A stretch of 61,082 nucleotides of DNA from Oscillospiraceae bacterium (GTDB lineage Bacteria; Bacillota; Clostridia; Oscillospirales; CAG-382): the NCBI GenBank assembly GCA_015064895.1, contig SVRI01000014.1:1-61082 (forward strand), read 5' to 3'. The notes under the pieces were generated by a model. That model ran no database searches and had not been told where the DNA came from. It saw only the letters and a list, made by a program, of their open reading frames with translations. Positions 57,467 through 61,082 of this stretch are shown in pieces. Each line of letters starts with the position of its first letter. The stretch's first letter is position 1. The position numbers and the translations under genes are program-made.

Positions 57467-57502
57467 CTATGTGATTATATCACATAGTTTTACTCAATGC
57501 AA
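57467..57502 (-). promoter_or_regulatory. pgk promoter with a 21-bp palindrome over the -10
   Basis: Minus strand: TTGCAT (57497-57502), 17-nt spacer, TATAAT (57474-57479). The -10 lies in the centre of the perfect inverted repeat CTATGTGAT-ATA-ATCACATAG (57467-57487). A protein bound here would block the polymerase, so a glycolytic repressor site is plausible. CACATAG appears once more at 57568-57573. Confidence 0.65.
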
Positions 57503-57587
57503 GAAAAATATTACATTGAAAATATAAATTTACATTTACTACAAATGATTTATTTTCTTGCAATAGCACATAGGTTAATTTCAACAA

Positions 57588-57625
57588 CATACTTTCTTGA
57601 GGAGAAAGTATGCAAAGTCCTTTTT
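57588..57625 (+). repeat. Hairpin module M11 (partial), birA-pgk spacer
   Basis: Palindrome CATACTTTCT / AGAAAGTATG (57588-57612) followed by CAAAGTCCTTTTT, close to the iorB module wording (GCAAAGACCTTTT). No TTTAGCACC box or second hairpin is seen. Nothing else is visible in the 276-bp spacer besides the pgk promoter. Confidence 0.6.
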
Positions 57626-57689
57626 AATTTTGGGAAAGTTTTTGTGAAAGCCTTACCTCTTTGCCCGAATTGAAGCAATTCCTGATCTT

Positions 57690-58472
57690 TCATTTCTTAA
57701 GTCTTATTGTAATTTCGCCTCCGCAAAGTCTTCTTGTATATCCTTCCTCGGTACGTACAAGAAGTGCGCCGTCATCACATATATCAAGTGCCGCAGCACG
57801 TATATCTCCGTTTTCGGAAACAATGCTTATTTCTCTGCCAATTACAACAGAACGCTTTTTATACTCAGAAAGCACATCTTCGTTTGTGCAGGCAAAAACC
57901 TTTTCAAACTCTTCGCAAACAAGGGATGCCAGTTCGTAGCTGTTATACTCATTCTTTGTAATGTCGTAAAGTGATGTTGCTATATTTCTGATATCCTTGG
58001 GCACTGTGCCTTTACTGAAACGCACATTGATACCGACACCTGCAATAACATATGTTTCACCGTTTGCAGACATGAATCTTTCACAAAGTATTCCGCAAAG
58101 CTTCTTTTTACCGAAATAGATGTCATTTACCCATTTAATGCCGACTCCGCTGTTATTATCGGTGCCGGTTATACTGTCAATTGCCCTGCAGACTGCAACA
58201 CAGATTTTTGCCGTGAAAAGCTCATCCGACACTCTTTCGGGGTTCTTGACAAGGATGCTCATATAAAGGCCCTGTCCTTCGGGTGAATAGAAGGTCTTGC
58301 CCTGACGGCCTCTGCCCGAAAGCTGCTCCTCGGCAATTACGGTGTGACCGTCGGGAAATATGTCAGCAAGCTTTTTCAGGTAGTTGCTGGTCGAATCAAC
58401 AGTCGACAAAACCGTATAGCTTTTCATACAGTTTTCCGCTTTACATCTATTTATCGCACCTAGATTTTTCAC
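57690..58472 (-). CDS. birA: Biotin--[acetyl-CoA-carboxylase] ligase, no DNA-binding domain
   Basis: 260 residues. Catalytic domain with TVDSTSNYLK, GRGRQGKTFYSPEGQGLYMS (biotinyl-AMP loop) and KWVNDIYFGKKKLCGIL, plus the small C-terminal SH3-like domain (GREISIVSENGDIRAAALDI). The N-terminal winged helix of repressor-type BirA is missing, so it only ligates. It starts at GTG 58472, 8 nt after AGGAGGTGA; this is the strongest ribosome site around and decides the start against the ATG at 58427. Confidence 0.93.
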   Translation of the reverse strand: MKNLGAINRCKAENCMKSYTVLSTVDSTSNYLKKLADIFPDGHTVIAEEQLSGRGRQGKTFYSPEGQGLYMSILVKNPERVSDELFTAKICVAVCRAIDSITGTDNNSGVGIKWVNDIYFGKKKLCGILCERFMSANGETYVIAGVGINVRFSKGTVPKDIRNIATSLYDITKNEYNSYELASLVCEEFEKVFACTNEDVLSEYKKRSVVIGREISIVSENGDIRAAALDICDDGALLVRTEEGYTRRLCGGEITIRLKK

Positions 58473-58619
58473 CCGAAGTCACCTCCTGACATTTTCATAA
58501 AAAAACAAAATATACCAAATAAAATTGTACAACAAATTTATGGATATGTCAAGTTTTTTGCAATATTTTGGCAAAAATAGGACATATTGCCGTTTTTTAT
58601 ACAAAAGGCAAAAAAACAC

Positions 58620-58648
58620 TTGCATACATTTTCATTTTATGCTAAACT
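58620..58648 (+). promoter_or_regulatory. Promoter of asnA
   Basis: TTGCAT (58620-58625), 17-nt spacer, TAAACT (58643-58648), 34 nt before the start codon. Confidence 0.55.
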
Positions 58649-58682
58649 TATAAATGAGATTTTATGGCAAGGAGTGATATAA

Positions 58683-59681
58683 ATGTACACATCAATCCTT
58701 AATGTTAAAGACACTCAGGTTGCTATTAAGGCATGCAAGGACTACTTTGAAAAAGAGCTTGCACTTTCCCTCAATTTAACCAGAGTATCTGCTCCCCTTT
58801 TTGTAACCCCCGAATCGGGACTCAACGATGCCTTAAACGGCACAGAAAGACCCGTTCAGTTCGACATACTCGAATCGGGCAAGGACGTACAGATTGTACA
58901 GTCTCTTGCAAAGTGGAAGAGATTTGCCCTCGGCAAATACGGTTTTCTTCCCGGTGAAGGTCTTTACACAGACATGAACGCTATCCGCCGTGACGAGGAA
59001 ACAGACGCTATCCACTCCCTTTATGTTGACCAGTGGGACTGGGAAAGGGTTATTGAAAAGCAGGACAGAACAGTCGAAACCTTAAAGAAGACGGTAAAGA
59101 AAATATACAGAGTTCTCAAGAGTACAGAGCAGCACATGTCTTATCATTTCCCTGCTCTTGCGAAAGAATACCAGAAGAGCATGCTCCCCGATGAAATCAC
59201 CTTCATCACAACACAGGAGCTTGAGGACATGTACCCGACCCTCACATCAAAGGAAAGAGAAAACGCTATAACCCGTGAAAAGGGTGCCGTTTGTCTCATG
59301 CAAATCGGCGGTGCTTTAAAGTCCGGCAAAAAGCACGACGGCAGAAGCCCCGATTACGACGACTGGACAATGAACTGCGACATTCTTTTATGGTATCCCG
59401 TTCTTGAAATTGCACTTGAAATATCCAGCATGGGTGTAAGAGTTGACGAAGCGGCTCTCGACAGACAGCTCAAAATTTCAGGCTGTGACGACAGAAGAAA
59501 TCTCGAATTCCACAAGGCAATTCTTGAAAGACGTCTTCCCTACACCATCGGCGGCGGCATCGGTCAGTCAAGACTCTGCATGTTCTATCTTCGCAAGGTT
59601 CACATCGGTGAGGTTCAGGCATCTGTATGGCCTGACGAAAAGGTTAAGGCGCTTGAAAAGGAAGGCATTGTGCTTTTATAA
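58683..59681 (+). CDS. asnA: Aspartate--ammonia ligase (asparagine synthetase A)
   Basis: ATP-dependent amidation of aspartate with ammonia. 332 residues of the class II aminoacyl-tRNA-synthetase-like family: [56 protein letters not shown] and the C-terminal [17 protein letters not shown]. Single gene with GGAGTGA ribosome site; the following fba gene is 78 nt on, with no terminator between, so read-through is possible. Confidence 0.96.
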   Translation: MYTSILNVKDTQVAIKACKDYFEKELALSLNLTRVSAPLFVTPESGLNDALNGTERPVQFDILESGKDVQIVQSLAKWKRFALGKYGFLPGEGLYTDMNAIRRDEETDAIHSLYVDQWDWERVIEKQDRTVETLKKTVKKIYRVLKSTEQHMSYHFPALAKEYQKSMLPDEITFITTQELEDMYPTLTSKERENAITREKGAVCLMQIGGALKSGKKHDGRSPDYDDWTMNCDILLWYPVLEIALEISSMGVRVDEAALDRQLKISGCDDRRNLEFHKAILERRLPYTIGGGIGQSRLCMFYLRKVHIGEVQASVWPDEKVKALEKEGIVLL

Positions 59682-59759
59682 ATGCGGAATGCGGAATAAA
59701 ATCGGTTATAATTGAATTATAATAAAAAATTATCATAAACAAAAAAAGGAGAAATCAAA

Positions 59760-60623
59760 ATGTTAGTTTCTGCAAAGGAAATGCTGACCAAGGCTAAGGA
59801 AGGACACTATGCAGTAGGTCAGTTCAACATCAACAATCTCGAATGGACAAAGGCTATTCTTCTCACAGCTGAAGAAAACAAGTCTCCCGTTATCCTCGGT
59901 GTATCCGAAGGTGCAGGCAAGTATATGTGCGGCTATACAACAGTAGTTGGCATGGTTAACGGCATGATCAAGGAGCTCGGCATCACAGTTCCCGTTGCTC
60001 TCCACCTCGACCACGGCTCTTACGAAGGTGCTCTCAAGTGCATTGAAGCAGGCTTCTCTTCCGTTATGTTCGACGGTTCTCACTATCCCATCGAAGAAAA
60101 CATCGCAAAGACAACAGAGCTTGTTAAGATCTGCAACGAAAAGGGTCTTTCCCTTGAAGCAGAAGTTGGCGCTATCGGCGGCGAAGAAGACGGTGTTGTA
60201 GGTGCAGGCGAATGTGCAGATCCCGCAGAATGCAAGATGATTGCAGACCTCGGCGTTACAATGCTCGCTGCAGGTATCGGCAACATCCACGGCAAGTACC
60301 CCGAAAACTGGGCAGGTCTTTCCTTTGAAACACTCGCAGCAGTTTCTGAAGCTGTCGGCGACATGCCCCTCGTTCTTCACGGCGGTACAGGTATTCCCGA
60401 AGATATGATCAAGAAGGCAATCAGCCTTGGCGTATCCAAGATCAACGTAAACACAGAATGTCAGCTCAGCTTTGCTGCTGCTACAAGAAAGTACATCGAA
60501 GAAGGCAAGGACCTTGTAGGCAAGGGCTTTGACCCCAGAAAGGTACTTGCTCCCGGCTTTGAAGCTATCAAGGCTACTGTTAAGGAAAAGATGGAACTCT
60601 TTGGTTCTGTAAACAAGGCTTAA
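59760..60623 (+). CDS. fba: Class II fructose-bisphosphate aldolase
   Basis: Zn-dependent cleavage of fructose 1,6-bisphosphate. 287 residues: GQFNINNLEW, zinc ligands in LHLDHGSYE and LEAEVG.IGGEED, GIGNIHGKYP and LVLHGGTGIPED, and NVNTECQ near the end. Third glycolytic gene in this stretch after pgk and tpiA. AAAGGAG ribosome site. The stop TAA is followed with no gap by the 15-bp palindrome of module M12. Confidence 0.97.
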   Translation: MLVSAKEMLTKAKEGHYAVGQFNINNLEWTKAILLTAEENKSPVILGVSEGAGKYMCGYTTVVGMVNGMIKELGITVPVALHLDHGSYEGALKCIEAGFSSVMFDGSHYPIEENIAKTTELVKICNEKGLSLEAEVGAIGGEEDGVVGAGECADPAECKMIADLGVTMLAAGIGNIHGKYPENWAGLSFETLAAVSEAVGDMPLVLHGGTGIPEDMIKKAISLGVSKINVNTECQLSFAAATRKYIEEGKDLVGKGFDPRKVLAPGFEAIKATVKEKMELFGSVNKA

Positions 60624-60766
60624 CTTACTTTTTTCTTTGATAAAAAGAAAAAAGTAAGCAAAAAAGAAAATGATTTAGCACCAACATTTTTAATGGTGCT
60701 ATGTCAATCATATTTGCTCGAATACAGTCAATCCCCGACACCAAACGACGGCGTCGGGGATTTTTG
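60624..60766 (+). repeat. Hairpin module M12, directly after the fba stop
   Basis: Palindrome CTTACTTTTTTCTTT / AAAGAAAAAAGTAAG, loop GATAA (60624-60658), GCAAAAAAGAAAATGA, TTTAGCACCAACATTTTT, TTGCTCGAATACAGTCAATC and a terminator hairpin. The fullest example of the family. Confidence 0.87.
60730..60766 (+). terminator. Terminator of fba
   Basis: Stem ATCCCCGAC / GTCGGGGAT (60731-60739, 60753-60761), loop ACCAAACGACGGC, then TTTTT. Distal hairpin of M12. Confidence 0.88.
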
Positions 60767-60799
60767 ATTTTTTCTGTGCAATAAATTGGAATTTGTTAA

Positions 60800-61082
60800 T
60801 TATATAGGTGTTCCTACTTCAATTAAGTTACCATCCAAATCGTAGAATCTGACTACCTTTTGCCCCCAGCTGTGTGTCATCAGGTGATTGACATATTCGA
60901 TTTCAGGGTAAAGTGTTTCAAGACGCTCTACAAATTGTTCTATGTTGGGCTCTTCAAAATACAACTCCGACTGATTACTGTTTGGAATTACACTTCTTTC
61001 TGTGAATTGTTCCCAATATCCCGATTCCTGTAAATATAAATTATTCGTCAATTCCATATTCCCATCGTTGTCTTGAAGCAGT
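60800..61082 (-). CDS. VOC (glyoxalase-like) family protein, C-terminal part
   Basis: The minus-strand frame is open through the window edge, so the N-terminus is missing; the ATG at 61057 is internal. The visible part includes SELYFEEPNIEQFVERLETL, EYVNHLMTHSWGQKVVRFYD and DGNLIEVGTPI, the second beta-alpha-beta-beta-beta unit of a glyoxalase/bleomycin-resistance fold with the metal-binding Glu of LIEVG. Substrate unknown. It converges on fba, with the M12 terminator between. Confidence 0.82.
   Translation of the reverse strand, partial: LLQDNDGNMELTNNLYLQESGYWEQFTERSVIPNSNQSELYFEEPNIEQFVERLETLYPEIEYVNHLMTHSWGQKVVRFYDLDGNLIEVGTPI

Noticed and set aside
57467..57487. CRP/FNR site at the pgk promoter
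   Set aside because: The halves TGTGA and TCACA match, but the centre has 5 bases where the standard site has 6, and no CRP-family gene is in view. Kept as an unassigned palindrome.

Overview
The window looks like a chromosomal segment of a low-to-mid GC Gram-positive anaerobe of the class Clostridia, probably a gut Oscillospirales/Ruminococcaceae-type bacterium (inference). The basis is strong GGAGG ribosome sites, consensus TTGACA-17-TATAAT promoters, a T-box riboswitch, Lgt without outer-membrane genes, Fe-S L-serine dehydratase, indolepyruvate:ferredoxin oxidoreductase, and YmfF/YmfH peptidases. No transposase, integrase, phage gene, rRNA, tRNA or CRISPR array was seen. The DNA reads as ordinary chromosome with unusually repeat-rich spacers.

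Layout. 1-3 kb: the start of a secreted protein, an L-serine dehydratase fused to an XRE helix-turn-helix, and a PdaA-like deacetylase, all on the minus strand. 3-12.3 kb: a complete arginine operon argG-H-C-J-B-D-F, three of whose junctions are enlarged by 86/87-bp tandem repeats and hairpin modules. 12.5-14.9 kb: iorBA. 15-21.5 kb: a 1188-residue GLUG-repeat surface protein, then a heparinase II/III-like lyase with a nitrilase-family amidase. 21.5-26 kb: a 59-residue membrane protein, a hemolysin-III family protein, aspartate kinase, and a T-box (probable Tyr specifier) ahead of a sodium:solute symporter. 26-30 kb: a glpP-like antiterminator gene co-transcribed with a malate/lactate dehydrogenase and malic enzyme, and a sugar-phosphate isomerase. 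30-31.6 kb: a Cys/Asn-rich coat-like protein and a long repeat element.

31.6-38.4 kb (minus): a BY-kinase/Wzz pair and the ymfF-ymfH-lgt-folD-aroK operon. 38.5-44.2 kb: a 1910-residue NdvB-type cyclic glucan synthase that appears to lack the phosphorylase catalytic domain. 44.3-46.9 kb: a second copy of the 30.8-kb repeat and an OmpR-family two-component system with 11-bp-spaced direct repeats at its promoter. 47-51 kb: DivIVA-like protein, fumarase beta subunit, PqqD, OPT transporter, and a second PqqD translationally coupled to the transporter. 51-54.8 kb: CNNM/CorC protein, VanX-like dipeptidase, PHP phosphoesterase, small membrane protein. 55-61 kb: glycolytic tpiA, pgk and fba with birA and asnA, then a partial VOC protein.

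The most unusual feature is a family of about twelve dispersed bipartite hairpin modules. Each starts with a 10-15-bp palindrome of the type CTTACTTTTTCTTT / AAAGAAAAAGTAAG, carries a GCAAAAAGAA tract and a TTTAGCACC box, and most end in a second hairpin whose stem varies while its loop is conserved. The palindrome is locked to gene boundaries: it abuts or contains the stop codon of argG, iorB, tpiA, fba and the PHP gene, or lies just before the ribosome site of argH, argJ, argD and tpiA. The covarying stems suggest a structured RNA or a structure-selected mobile element. No function is known to me.
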